A DNA stretch of 64,000 bases from Sphingomonas sp. Leaf21. Lineage in GTDB: Bacteria > Pseudomonadota > Alphaproteobacteria > Sphingomonadales > Sphingomonadaceae. Below the pieces are notes generated by a model that was not told the origin of the DNA, searched no databases, and saw only the letters and a program-made list of their open reading frames with translations. The translations under genes were made by a program, and so were the position numbers. Positions 20,426-28,479 of this stretch are shown piece after piece. The stretch spans positions 124,001 through 188,000 of the forward strand of contig NZ_CAKASM010000004.1 in NCBI RefSeq assembly GCF_916858675.1, in the 5' to 3' direction. The stretch's first letter is position 1. Every line of letters starts with the position of its first letter.

Positions 20426-20500
20426 GCGGGCGTAGCTCAGGGGTAGAGCACAACCTTGCCAAGGTTGGGGTCGAGGGTTCGAATCCCTTCGCCCGCTCCA
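20426..20500 (+). tRNA. tRNA-Gly (anticodon GCC)
   Basis: Acceptor GCGGGCG (20426-20432) pairs with CGCCCGC (20490-20496), followed by discriminator T and an encoded CCA. The anticodon stem CAACC/GGTTG closes the loop TTGCCAA, giving anticodon GCC (Gly). The T arm is GAGGG-TTCGAAT-CCCTT (one imperfect pair). The candidate structured RNA begins shortly downstream on the same strand. Confidence 0.95.
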
Positions 20501-20535
20501 GTCTTCTTAAAGACTTGCGACCAAGCCATCGGTGA

Positions 20536-21017
20536 TGGCAAATATCCCGGTCCCCATAGCCGATACCGAAAGCGCGCTATCGCGTCGCGTCGGAGCGCCG
20601 TTCTTCTCCTGTAAAGGAATGCGGCAGGTCCAACGGTGGCACTGGCTGTGCCGGCCGCAAGAGCCGGACTGCCCTTGTGGAAGGTGACACCCCCTTCACC
20701 AGGCTTTGCATGGTCCGTCTTACCTTCGCCGGGATGGTGCGAGGAGCGTTGCCATGCCCGGAGTGCGGCTCCATAGTCATGGGCGTAGCCAGCACGCATG
20801 GCTTCCGGGGATTAGTACCCCCGATGTGACCGGTGGATGCTGACCGTAACAGCGTCACACTTCCTGACCCTATGGTCGGGGAGCCTGTGGCGTATGTCCA
20901 AGGCTTCTCGCCCAAAGGCCGCAGGGCCGAGTCACTTCGGTGTACTAACTCCCCGATCACCAAGGGATCAGGTGGGAAGTCCATAGCGGGGGCGTACCGC
21001 ATCGGACTTCCGGGGAG
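20536..21017 (+). ncRNA. Candidate large structured non-coding RNA
   Basis: About 480 bases with no credible protein but dense self-complementarity. Clear helices: CCTG/CAGG (20608/20625); GGCAC/GTGCC (20638/20648); GAAGG/CCTTC (20680/20693); a long composite hairpin 20751-20802 (GCCATGC, GTGC, GGCT, CCAT and their partners in order); GTGAC/GTCAC (20826/20854) around an inner CGGT/ACCG; a seven-pair stem 20863-20880; GGCC/GGCC (20917/20925); CAC-TTCG-GTG at 20933-20942, a classical UUCG tetraloop that supports the plus strand; CACC/GGTG (20958/20971); and a perfect GGAAGTCC/GGACTTCC hairpin (20975-21011) with an inner GCGG/CCGC. From memory, the CATAGCGG element and GGCCGCAAGAGCCGGAC resemble the HEARO/omega-RNA class that precedes IscB nucleases, but no IscB gene follows. 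Transcription from the tRNA-Gly promoter is plausible. Exact ends are unknown. Confidence 0.5.
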
Positions 21018-21024
21018 ATGGGCG

Positions 21025-21243
21025 ATGCCACGAGGCACCCGGCATGTTCTCACTGGCACGCTGCGACGGACCCGGTTCGGTCATGTGCTCGAAATCGACG
21101 GCGGCGGGGTTTGGCAATTCGACGCGCCTTGGTCAGCCGCCAAGCGGCATTGCAACCAGCGGGTGACGGTAGAGGGAACCCGATCGGGCTTCGACCTGCT
21201 CGACGTCGACCGCATCGCCCCGGTCGATCATCCGACACGCTGA
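21025..21243 (+). CDS. DUF5818 family small protein
   Basis: 72 residues starting MPRGTRHVLTGTLRR and containing VEGTRSGFDLLDVDRI, which I recognise as the DUF5818 pattern of sphingomonads; the function is unknown. It looks like a small OB-like beta fold. The ribosome site GGGGAG (21012-21017) can pair with CTCCCC at 20949-20954, closing the end of the upstream structured RNA. The frame is open 64 codons further upstream, but that part overlaps the RNA and has no coding character. Its stop TGA overlaps the ATG of the next gene by one base, so the two are probably translationally coupled. Confidence 0.75.
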   Translation: MPRGTRHVLTGTLRRTRFGHVLEIDGGGVWQFDAPWSAAKRHCNQRVTVEGTRSGFDLLDVDRIAPVDHPTR

Positions 21244-21761
21244 TGGATCACGACGCGATGGCTTTTTATACCCCGGCCATGTCGATTCGCCCCGCCCGAC
21301 CGCAAGACGCAGCCGCCATCGCCGCGATCATCCTGCCCGTGATCCGCGCGGGCGAGACCTATGCGCTCGACCGGGACATGGGCGAGGCGGCGGCCATCGC
21401 CTATTGGATGGGGAGCGACCGGGCGAGTTTCGTCCTCGAACGGGAGGGCGCGATCCTGGGCACCTATTACCTCCGCGCCAATCAGGCGGGTGGCGGGAGC
21501 CATGTCGCCAATGCGGGCTATGCGACCGCCGCCGCCGCGCGTGGCAAAGGGGTCGCGCGGGCGATGGCGCTGCATTCCTTCGATGAGGCGCGGGCGCGCG
21601 GGTTCACCGCGATGCAGTTCAATTTCGTCGTGAGCAGCAATGCCGCCGCGGTCCATCTGTGGACGGCGCTGGGCTTTGCGACGGTGGGCCGGGTGCCAGA
21701 GGCGTTCCGGCACCCGGCGCACGGCGCGGTCGATGCATTGGTCATGCACCGACCGCTCTGA
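21243..21761 (+). CDS. GNAT-family N-acetyltransferase
   Basis: 172 residues from the ATG overlapping the previous stop; ATGs at 21258 and 21279 are alternatives, the last giving the canonical opening MSIRPARPQD. The acetyl-CoA-binding motif is seen in ARGKGVARAMALHSFDEARARG, and the C-terminal VSSNAAAVHLWTALGF is typical of GNAT proteins. The acceptor is unknown; relatives include phosphinothricin- and amino-acid-acetylating enzymes. The gene is convergent with the SDR gene, five bases apart. Confidence 0.85.
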   Translation: MDHDAMAFYTPAMSIRPARPQDAAAIAAIILPVIRAGETYALDRDMGEAAAIAYWMGSDRASFVLEREGAILGTYYLRANQAGGGSHVANAGYATAAAARGKGVARAMALHSFDEARARGFTAMQFNFVVSSNAAAVHLWTALGFATVGRVPEAFRHPAHGAVDALVMHRPL

Positions 21762-21765
21762 CCGT

Positions 21766-22515
21766 CTATCCCTCGCGCGCGACCTGGAAACCCGCGAAGG
21801 ACTGGCTGACCGGCATCAGTTCCAGCCGGTTGATGTTGAGATGCGGCGGCAGTTCGGCGACCCAGAGCAGCGTCGCGGCGATGTCCTCGCCGGTCATCGG
21901 GTCGGACCCGGCATAGAGCGCGTCCGAGGCCGCCTGGTCGCCGCCGGTGCGGATGGTGGTGAATTCGGTTTCGACCATGCCCGGTTCGATCGAGGTCACG
22001 CGCACGCCCTTGCCATGCAGGTCGGCGCGCAGGTTCAGCGAGAATTGCTTCACGAACGCCTTGGTCCCACCATAGACGTTGCCGCCGCTATAGGGATAGT
22101 TGGCCGCGACCGACGACAGGTTGATGATCCCCCCGCGCCGCTCGATCAGGCGGGGAAGCAGCCGGTGGGTGATGGTGATGAGGCCGTCGATATTGGTCGC
22201 GATCATCGTGCGCCACTGCGCCAGGTCGCTGTCCTGCGCGGGCTTTGTGCCGAGCGCCAGCCCGGCATTGTTGATGAGCAGGTCGATCGCGGCAAAATCC
22301 GACGGCAGTCCCGCCAGCGCGGCGTCGAGCGCGTCCTCATCGGTGATGTCGAAGACGAGCGGGTGGAACGCCCCGCCCAGCTCCCCGGCCAGCGCCTCCA
22401 GCCGGTCGGCGCGGCGGCCGGTGCCGATCACCCGCCAGCCGCTGGCGACGAAGGCACGCGCCGTCGCGGCACCGATTCCGGCGGTCGCGCCGGTGACGAG
22501 GACTGTACGGGTCAT
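21766..22515 (-). CDS. Short-chain dehydrogenase/reductase (YdfG-like)
   Basis: 249 residues. Classical SDR: nucleotide-binding TGATAGIGAATA (about residues 8-19) with GRR at the end of the second strand, which suggests NADP(H); NNAG; and the catalytic Ser and Tyr-x3-Lys in NLSSVAANYPYSGGNVYGGTK. The closest type is the NADP-dependent serine/3-hydroxy acid dehydrogenase YdfG group. The ATG at 22515 has GAGGGA upstream; the longer upstream frame is rejected because it has no coding character. Confidence 0.9.
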   Translation of the reverse strand: MTRTVLVTGATAGIGAATARAFVASGWRVIGTGRRADRLEALAGELGGAFHPLVFDITDEDALDAALAGLPSDFAAIDLLINNAGLALGTKPAQDSDLAQWRTMIATNIDGLITITHRLLPRLIERRGGIINLSSVAANYPYSGGNVYGGTKAFVKQFSLNLRADLHGKGVRVTSIEPGMVETEFTTIRTGGDQAASDALYAGSDPMTGEDIAATLLWVAELPPHLNINRLELMPVSQSFAGFQVAREG

Positions 22516-22701
22516 TCTGGCAAATCCCTCTCGAATGGACGCGAAGGACGCTATCCGCCGCGCCCGCGTCTGGCAAAGCATGTCCCGGCAAAAGCCGTCA
22601 CCATGATGATGCGTTCCAACGCTATCCGACTGTCGCGACCGGGTTTTCCCCGGATGGTCCGGATCGTCGCGTCCGGCCAGGACGATGGTGGGAGAAACGC
22701 G

Positions 22702-22923
22702 ATGACCCTCTGCACGGAGACGAACCGGCTTATCATCGATCCATCGGCGGACGGCCGCTTCCCGCGCGCGCAGGGTGGGCGATGCGACTTCCGGCCGGCG
22801 CTGGGCCCGGCACTTGAAGGCGCGATCGCATCCGACATGGGCGATCCGGCCGCCGTCCGTACCGTCTATCCCCGCCCGTCCTCGCCCGTGGATCGCGAAG
22901 ACTGGGTGCGTATCCGCTGGTAG
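22702..22923 (+). CDS. Small hypothetical protein
   Basis: 73 codons starting MTLCTETNRLIIDPS, with GGGAG eight bases before the ATG. No domain is recognised and there is no membrane segment. It ends just before the DsbA-like gene. It may be real because of the ribosome site and acceptable composition, but it could equally be a chance frame in a 490-base spacer. Confidence 0.35.
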   Translation: MTLCTETNRLIIDPSADGRFPRAQGGRCDFRPALGPALEGAIASDMGDPAAVRTVYPRPSSPVDREDWVRIRW

Positions 22924-23003
22924 CGGGGATGGTTGCGGGGCGACGGCCCCTCTCCCACATAGGCGGGACGCTGGCGGCACGGCCGCATCATCCAGGACTT
23001 CGC

Positions 23004-23651
23004 ATGTCTCGCCCGATCCGTATCGACTTCGTCTCCGACGTCTCCTGCCCCTGGTGCATCATCGGCCTGCGCGGCCTGGAGATCGCGCTCGAGCGGATGG
23101 GCGACGCGGTGGAGGCGGACCTGCATTTCCAGCCGTTTGAGCTCAACCCCGCCATGGCGCCCGAGGGTGAGAATATCGTCGAGCATATCGGCCGCAAATA
23201 TGGCGCGAGCCCCGAACAGTCCGCCGCCAACCGCGCGACGATCCGCGAACGGGCGGCGGCGGTCGGCTTCACCATGGCGATGGGCGATGATGCGCGCATC
23301 TACAACAGCTTCGACGCGCATCGCCTGCTCCACTGGGCGGGGATCGAAGGGCGACAGGCCGAATTGAAGCACGCGCTGTTCGACAGCTATTTCACGCGGG
23401 GCGAGGATATCTCGAACCCCGACATCCTGATCGGCGCGGTCGTCCGCGCAGGCCTTCCCGAGGCGGAGGCGCGCGCGATCCTGGCGTCCGACCGCCATGC
23501 GAACGAGGTGCGCGAGGCGGAGCGGCAATGGCAGGGCAAGGGCATCCAGTCGGTGCCCGCGATCGTCATCGACAATCGCTACCTCATTTCGGGCGGTCAG
23601 CCGCCCGAAGCGTTCGAACAGGCGCTGCGCCAGATCGCGGCCGAAGCCTGA
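23004..23651 (+). CDS. DsbA-family (FrnE-like) thioredoxin-fold oxidoreductase
   Basis: 215 residues with the DSBA fold: an N-terminal beta strand IDFVSDVSCPWC with the redox motif CPWC, a helical insert, and the cis-Pro strand GIQSVPAIVIDNRYLISGGQ. There is no signal peptide, so unlike DsbA it is cytosolic, as for FrnE/2-hydroxychromene-2-carboxylate isomerase relatives. It may reduce or isomerise disulfides. msrB follows 24 bases later, suggesting a shared role against oxidative protein damage. Confidence 0.88.
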   Translation: MSRPIRIDFVSDVSCPWCIIGLRGLEIALERMGDAVEADLHFQPFELNPAMAPEGENIVEHIGRKYGASPEQSAANRATIRERAAAVGFTMAMGDDARIYNSFDAHRLLHWAGIEGRQAELKHALFDSYFTRGEDISNPDILIGAVVRAGLPEAEARAILASDRHANEVREAERQWQGKGIQSVPAIVIDNRYLISGGQPPEAFEQALRQIAAEA

Positions 23652-23675
23652 ATTTTCCCGGAGAAGGAGTTCCCC

Positions 23676-24137
23676 ATGGCCGACCCCCGTTACGCCAAGA
23701 CCGAGGAAGCCCTGTCGCGGCTGACCCCCGAGCAATTCTACGTCACCCAGCAGAGCGGCACCGAGCGTCCCGGCACCGGCGAATATCTCAACACGCGTGA
23801 GCCGGGCCTGTATGTCGACATCGTCTCGGGCGAGCCGCTCTTCGCCTCGGCCGACAAGTTCGATTCGCATTGCGGCTGGCCCAGCTTCACCCGGCCGATC
23901 GAGCCCGCGCATGTCAACGAACTGCGCGACGCCAGCCATGGCATGATCCGCACCGAGGTCCGCTCGGCGCATGGCGACAGCCATCTGGGCCATGTTTTCC
24001 CCGACGGCCCGCCCGATCGCGGTGGGCTGCGCTACTGCATCAACTCCGCCTCGCTACGCTTCGTGCCGCTGGGGGAGATGGAGGCGCAAGGCTATGGCGA
24101 CTATATCGACCAGGTTCGCGCGGCGGAGCAGGGCTGA
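23676..24137 (+). CDS. msrB: Peptide-methionine (R)-S-oxide reductase
   Basis: 153 residues, the full MsrB domain. The catalytic Cys is in [11 protein letters not shown], and HCGWPSF holds a second Cys in the position where zinc-free MsrB forms carry a partner Cys. The paired CxxC zinc sites of other MsrBs are absent. It reduces methionine-R-sulfoxide using thioredoxin. AAGGAG lies seven bases before the ATG. It sits behind the DsbA-like gene in the same orientation. Confidence 0.95.
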   Translation: MADPRYAKTEEALSRLTPEQFYVTQQSGTERPGTGEYLNTREPGLYVDIVSGEPLFASADKFDSHCGWPSFTRPIEPAHVNELRDASHGMIRTEVRSAHGDSHLGHVFPDGPPDRGGLRYCINSASLRFVPLGEMEAQGYGDYIDQVRAAEQG

Positions 24138-24143
24138 TCCACG

Positions 24144-24162
24144 CCTCCCCCGCTGGGGGAGG
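24144..24162. repeat. Palindrome CCTCCCCC/GGGGGAGG
   Basis: Perfect eight-base arms with a three-base loop just after msrB. It belongs to the family of spacer palindromes in this window and may help end msrB transcription. Confidence 0.6.
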
Positions 24163-24249
24163 AGGATCGATTGACGTTTACGGCACCTTTTCCCCGTCCG
24201 GTCGTTGGGCTCGCGCAACGACAAGCGATCGGACACGGGGGGTTGGGTA

Positions 24250-25650
24250 ATGGCGATGATCTGGGGCTGGACCCCCTTGCTGCTGGGCGCGCCCCTGTCG
24301 CCGCAACAGACGACCGATCCGGTGCCCACCGCCGCCCGTGCCGCGCCGACCAGTGCGGAGGGCGATACGCAACGCCCCCCGACGCGCCGCCGCCCCGTCC
24401 GCCCCTCGGACAGCGCGCCGTCGGCGATCACCGCGGACACCCGACGGACGCCGCCGCCGGGGATCATCGGCGACTGGCACGAGATCCGCACCCGCCTCAA
24501 CGATCGCGGCATCACCGTCACCGCGCGCTACGCGTCGGAGACCGCGGCCAACCTGACCGGCGGGCGCAAGACATTGATTCGCGAGACGGGGCAGTTCGAT
24601 GCTGGCGCGCTGTTCGATCTGGAGAAGGTCCTCGGGCTCAAGGGCGGCGCGTTCCAGGCCACCCTCACCTATCGGCGCGGCCGCAACCTCAGCGATGACG
24701 CCGCGCTCGGCACGCTGCAGCAGGTACAGGAGGTCTACGGCCGCGGCCAGACGCTGCGCCTGACCCAGTTCTGGTATGAGCAGCGGCTGGGCGACCGGTT
24801 CGAGCTGAAGCTGGGCCGCACCAATCCGGGCGAGGATTTCGCGATCTTCTCCTGCCATTTCATGAATCTGAGCTTCTGCGGCGCGCAGCCGGGCAATCTC
24901 GTCGGCGATGCCTGGCAGAACTGGCCGATCAGCCAGTGGGGGGCGCGGCTGCGCTACGAACCGCGCGACGACCTGTATGTCCAGGGGGCGGTCTACGAGA
25001 TCAACCCGCGCAACCTCGATACCGATTTCTTCATAGGCCATTTCAAGGGTGCGACCGGCGTGCTCGTTCCCGCAGAGATCGGCTGGATCAACAATGCCGG
25101 TTCGGGGCGGATCGGATCGTACAAGCTGGGCGGTTGGGTCGCGACGGCGGATGCGGCGGACGTGTTCCTCGACATCAACCGCAGACCCGTGGCGATCACC
25201 GGACTCGCCCCGCTCGAGCGCAGCAGCCGCTACGGCGTCTACGTCAACATGCAGCAACAGCTTACCGGCGAGACCAGGGACGGCAAGGCGGAGAACGGGC
25301 TCAGCGTCTTCGTGAACGCGACCCAGGCCGACCGCGCGACCAGCGTCACCGACAATCAGGTCGCCGCCGGGCTGTTCTACAAGGGGCTGGTTCCCGCCGT
25401 GCCCGGCGACGTGCTGGGCATCGGTGTCGCGCGCACGCATGTGAACGGCCGCGTCGCCGAGGGAGAGCGGCTCGATCCCCGCCGCCCGGCGGTGCAGGGA
25501 TCGGAATATGCGGCGGAAGTCTATTACAGCATCCACCCCGTCGAATGGCTGGAGATGCGACCCAATATCCAGTTCGTCCACCATCCCGGCGGCTATTCGC
25601 AGGCCGACGACGTCACCATATTGGGGATGAAGGCCGCGTTCATCCTGTGA
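24250..25650 (+). CDS. OprB-type carbohydrate porin
   Basis: 466 residues from ATG 24250 (ATG 24256 is also possible). A short hydrophobic start is followed by a Pro/Thr/Arg-rich linker (about residues 20-75), then an OprB-like outer-membrane barrel: GDWHEIRTRLNDRGI, WYEQRLGDRFELKLGR, and the family's HFMNLSFCGAQPGNL segment containing two Cys. The C-terminus AFIL ends in a hydrophobic residue rather than Phe. OprB porins let sugars cross the outer membrane. There is no adjacent sugar transporter, so the substrate is unknown. Confidence 0.87.
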   Translation: MAMIWGWTPLLLGAPLSPQQTTDPVPTAARAAPTSAEGDTQRPPTRRRPVRPSDSAPSAITADTRRTPPPGIIGDWHEIRTRLNDRGITVTARYASETAANLTGGRKTLIRETGQFDAGALFDLEKVLGLKGGAFQATLTYRRGRNLSDDAALGTLQQVQEVYGRGQTLRLTQFWYEQRLGDRFELKLGRTNPGEDFAIFSCHFMNLSFCGAQPGNLVGDAWQNWPISQWGARLRYEPRDDLYVQGAVYEINPRNLDTDFFIGHFKGATGVLVPAEIGWINNAGSGRIGSYKLGGWVATADAADVFLDINRRPVAITGLAPLERSSRYGVYVNMQQQLTGETRDGKAENGLSVFVNATQADRATSVTDNQVAAGLFYKGLVPAVPGDVLGIGVARTHVNGRVAEGERLDPRRPAVQGSEYAAEVYYSIHPVEWLEMRPNIQFVHHPGGYSQADDVTILGMKAAFIL

Positions 25651-25714
25651 GCCCCCCGATTCACGACCCGTTCAATCGCTTCCGCGCAGGACGGGTGCGC
25701 CAAAGGAGTTTGAT

Positions 25715-26347
25715 ATGATCCGTTCGATTGTGGCGTCCGCCCTGATGGCGCCGACCGCCATGGCACTGGTCGCCGCCCCCGTCCCCGCCGCCGCGCAGAC
25801 CGGTGGCGACCTGGCGGCGGTGCAGCGCCACCTGCAATCGGTGCAGACGATGACCGCCGACTTCACCCAGACCGACCGGGCGGGGAAAGTCCTGACCGGC
25901 ACGCTGACCATGAAGAAGCCGGGCAAGATCCGCTTCCAGTATGAAAAGGGCGTGCCGCTGCTGATCGTCGCGGACGGTGGCAGCCTGTGGTTCCTCGACT
26001 ATTCGGTCGGGCAGAAGCAGCGCTGGCCGATCAAGAACTCGCCGCTGGGCGTGCTGCTCGACCCCAGCCGCGACATCGGCCGCTATGCCAAGGTCGTGCC
26101 GAGCGCCGATCCGCGTCTGCTCTCGGTCGAGGCGAACGATCCCAAGCATCCCGAATATGGCAAGATCACGCTGGTCTTCGCACGCGATGCGTCCGCGCCC
26201 GGCGGATTGATGATGCAGGGCTGGGTCGCGCTCGACAGCCAGAACAACCGCACGACGATTCGCCTGTCCAATCAGCGATTCGGTGTGCCCGTGGACGACA
26301 AGGCGTTCCGATTCAACGATCCGCGGAGGGCGCCGACGCGAAACTGA
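25715..26347 (+). CDS. lolA: Outer-membrane lipoprotein carrier LolA
   Basis: 210 residues: a signal peptide ending AAAQT, then the LolA open barrel (LQSVQTMTADFTQTDRAG, MKKPGKIRFQYEKG, LWFLDYSVGQKQRWPI). LolA carries lipoproteins through the periplasm from LolCDE to LolB. AAGGAG lies six bases before the ATG. It follows the porin gene by 64 bases and is ended by a strong hairpin terminator. Confidence 0.95.
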   Translation: MIRSIVASALMAPTAMALVAAPVPAAAQTGGDLAAVQRHLQSVQTMTADFTQTDRAGKVLTGTLTMKKPGKIRFQYEKGVPLLIVADGGSLWFLDYSVGQKQRWPIKNSPLGVLLDPSRDIGRYAKVVPSADPRLLSVEANDPKHPEYGKITLVFARDASAPGGLMMQGWVALDSQNNRTTIRLSNQRFGVPVDDKAFRFNDPRRAPTRN

Positions 26348-26484
26348 ACGGTGGCGAGCCGTTTCATTCATCCGGGCGACAGGTTCGCTGCCCTATCAAG
26401 GCGCTGCGGTTGAGGGGTCTTCGAGATTCCCCCCTGTTGCTCGAATGAGCACCCTCATCCCGCCTGCGTGACGAACGCTAGGTC

Positions 26485-26530
26485 GGCCCTCGTTCCATGC
26501 CCCCGGAGCGAGGGCCTTTCCTTTTTCCAT
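26485..26530 (+). terminator. Rho-independent terminator after lolA
   Basis: GGCCCTCG (26485-26492) pairs perfectly with CGAGGGCC (26509-26516), followed by TTTCCTTTTT. It lies between lolA and xthA on the plus strand. Confidence 0.85.
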
Positions 26531-26615
26531 CCCCTCCATTCCGCCCCTTGCGGGTCTGGAATTGCGGGGCCGCACAATCTTGTCTCCCCCCCGCCCCGCC
26601 GCTACATCGGCAGCC

Positions 26616-27398
26616 GTGAAAATCGCCTCCTGGAACATCAACTCGGTGCGGTTCCGCGCCGCCATCGTCGAGCAATTCCTGAAGGATGCCGCGCCCGACA
26701 TCTTGTGCCTGCAGGAGACGAAGGTCGTCGATGACGACTTCCCCTTCGACCTGTTCCGGTCGCTGGGTTACGACCACATCATCATCCATGGCCAGCGTAT
26801 GCACCACGGCGTCGCCATCGTGGCCCGCGTGCCCATCACCGAGGACGACCGCCTGGACTGGCAGGCCAATGCCGAGGCGCGGCATGTCGGCATCCGACTG
26901 CCGAACGGCGTGCGGCTGGAGAATGTCTATATCCCCGCCGGCGGCGACGTGCCGGACCGCGAGGTGAACCCGAAATTCGGGCAGAAGCTCGATTTCCTCG
27001 GCCGCATGATCGACTGGTCGGGCAAGCTCGACTGTCCGACGATCCTGACCGGCGACTTCAACATCGCGCCGCTCGAATCGGACGTGTGGAGCCACAAGCA
27101 GTTGCTGGACGTGGTCAGTCATACCCCGATCGAGGTGGAGACGCTGGCGAAGCTCCAGGCGTCGAACGACTGGGTCGATCTGGGCCGCCACTTCATCCCC
27201 GCGCCGCAGCGGCTCTATACCTGGTGGAGCTACCGCGCGAAGGATTGGGCGGCGTCGGATCGCGGGCGGCGGCTCGACCATATGTGGGCGACCCGGGACG
27301 TGGCGGCAAAGGCCGTGTCGCATCAGGTGTTCGAGGGGTGCCGGAGCTGGCTCAAGCCGTCCGACCATATCCCGATCATGACGGAATTCGATTTTTGA
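26616..27398 (+). CDS. xthA: Exodeoxyribonuclease III
   Basis: 260 residues from a GTG start that opens the family's first strand (KIASWNINSVRFR). EEP-fold nuclease motifs are in order: LQETK with the metal-binding Glu, the GDFNIAP motif, and the C-terminal SDHIPIMTEF with the catalytic His. It cleaves at abasic sites and removes 3' blocks in base-excision repair. The start has only a weak ribosome site. Its stop overlaps the TTG start of ribA. Confidence 0.93.
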   Translation: MKIASWNINSVRFRAAIVEQFLKDAAPDILCLQETKVVDDDFPFDLFRSLGYDHIIIHGQRMHHGVAIVARVPITEDDRLDWQANAEARHVGIRLPNGVRLENVYIPAGGDVPDREVNPKFGQKLDFLGRMIDWSGKLDCPTILTGDFNIAPLESDVWSHKQLLDVVSHTPIEVETLAKLQASNDWVDLGRHFIPAPQRLYTWWSYRAKDWAASDRGRRLDHMWATRDVAAKAVSHQVFEGCRSWLKPSDHIPIMTEFDF

Positions 27399-28444
27399 GC
27401 ACCGATGCCAAGGCCGCCGCGCGCGCGATCGATGCGCTGCGCCGGGGCTGGCCGATCGCGATTGAGGGACAGGCGCTGCTCGCGGTCGAGACGGCCGACC
27501 CGTTGCGCCTGTCCGCCTTCGATCCCGAGGGCCGGGCGCCCGTTCTCATTTCGGCGGGACGCGCCGCGACGCTGAAGTTGACCAATCAAGCGGAGGCCGC
27601 CGACCCCGATGCCGCCGTGCTGGTCGAGCGCGCGCCGTGGATCGACTTTGCCGCCGCGACCGCGCTCGCCGATCCGCAATTCGATCTCGCGACCCCGCTG
27701 AAGGGCCCGTTTCGCGCGCTGCCCCTGCCCGACCCGGCCATCGCGGCGGCGGCGATCCGGTTCGCGCGGATCGCGGGGATGCTGCCTGCCTTCTTCGTCG
27801 GCGGCGACGGGGTCGAGGCGGAGATCAGCCTCGCCGATATCGCCGCGCACGAAGATGCCGAAGCGCTCGCCATCGCCACGCGCGCGCGCCTGCCCGTCGC
27901 GGGCGCGGAGGATGCCGAGATCGTCGCCTTCCGCTCCCCCCATGCGGCGGGCGAGCATGTCGCGCTGCTCATCGGCCAGCCGGACGGACACCCGCCGCTG
28001 GTTCGCCTGCACAGCGAATGCCTGACCGGCGATGTGCTCGGCAGCCTGAAATGCGATTGCGGCCCGCAATTGCATGCCGCGATCCACGCCATCGCCAAAT
28101 CGGGCTGGGGCATATTGCTCTATCTGCGGCAGGAGGGGCGCGGAATCGGGCTGGTCAACAAGCTGCGCGCCTATCAGCTTCAGGATCAGGGGTTCGACAC
28201 GGTCGACGCCAACACCCGACTGGGCTTCGCGATCGATGCGCGCGATTTCGGCGTGGCGGCGCGGATGCTGCGGTTGCTGGGGCAGGACCGGGTGCGGTTG
28301 CTGACCAACAATCCGGCCAAGGTTGCGGGGTTGGACGCCGCGGGGGTACAGGTGATCGAATGGGTCGCGCACAGCCTGCCGCCCAATCCGCATAACGAGC
28401 GTTATCTGGCCACCAAGCGCGACCGGACCGGGCATCAGCTATAA
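27395..28444 (+). CDS. ribA: GTP cyclohydrolase II with a degenerate N-terminal domain
   Basis: 349 residues from TTG at 27395, the only start codon near the 5' end, overlapping the xthA stop by four bases. The C-terminal 190 residues are RibA: zinc-binding HSECLTGDVLGSLKCDCG, then RQEGRGIGL and the LTNNPAK substrate loop. It converts GTP to the first riboflavin intermediate. The N-terminal 150 residues (ARAIDALRRGWPIAIEG, IAGMLPAFF) have the outline of DHBP synthase RibB but lack its acidic DDEDREN-type catalytic motif, so this part is probably structural. Confidence 0.9.
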   Translation: MSTDAKAAARAIDALRRGWPIAIEGQALLAVETADPLRLSAFDPEGRAPVLISAGRAATLKLTNQAEAADPDAAVLVERAPWIDFAAATALADPQFDLATPLKGPFRALPLPDPAIAAAAIRFARIAGMLPAFFVGGDGVEAEISLADIAAHEDAEALAIATRARLPVAGAEDAEIVAFRSPHAAGEHVALLIGQPDGHPPLVRLHSECLTGDVLGSLKCDCGPQLHAAIHAIAKSGWGILLYLRQEGRGIGLVNKLRAYQLQDQGFDTVDANTRLGFAIDARDFGVAARMLRLLGQDRVRLLTNNPAKVAGLDAAGVQVIEWVAHSLPPNPHNERYLATKRDRTGHQL

Positions 28445-28479
28445 GCCCGCGAGCGGAGGGCGGATGCGGGCAAGCTACA

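Noticed and set aside
20833-21024. In-frame N-terminal extension of the DUF5818 protein
   Set aside because: This part lies in the structured RNA region, has no coding character, and the ATG at 21025 has its own ribosome site and matches the family start.
20577-21059. A 160-codon open frame on the minus strand across the structured RNA region
   Set aside because: No domain, no convincing ribosome site, unusual composition, and it is explained by a region of inverted repeats.
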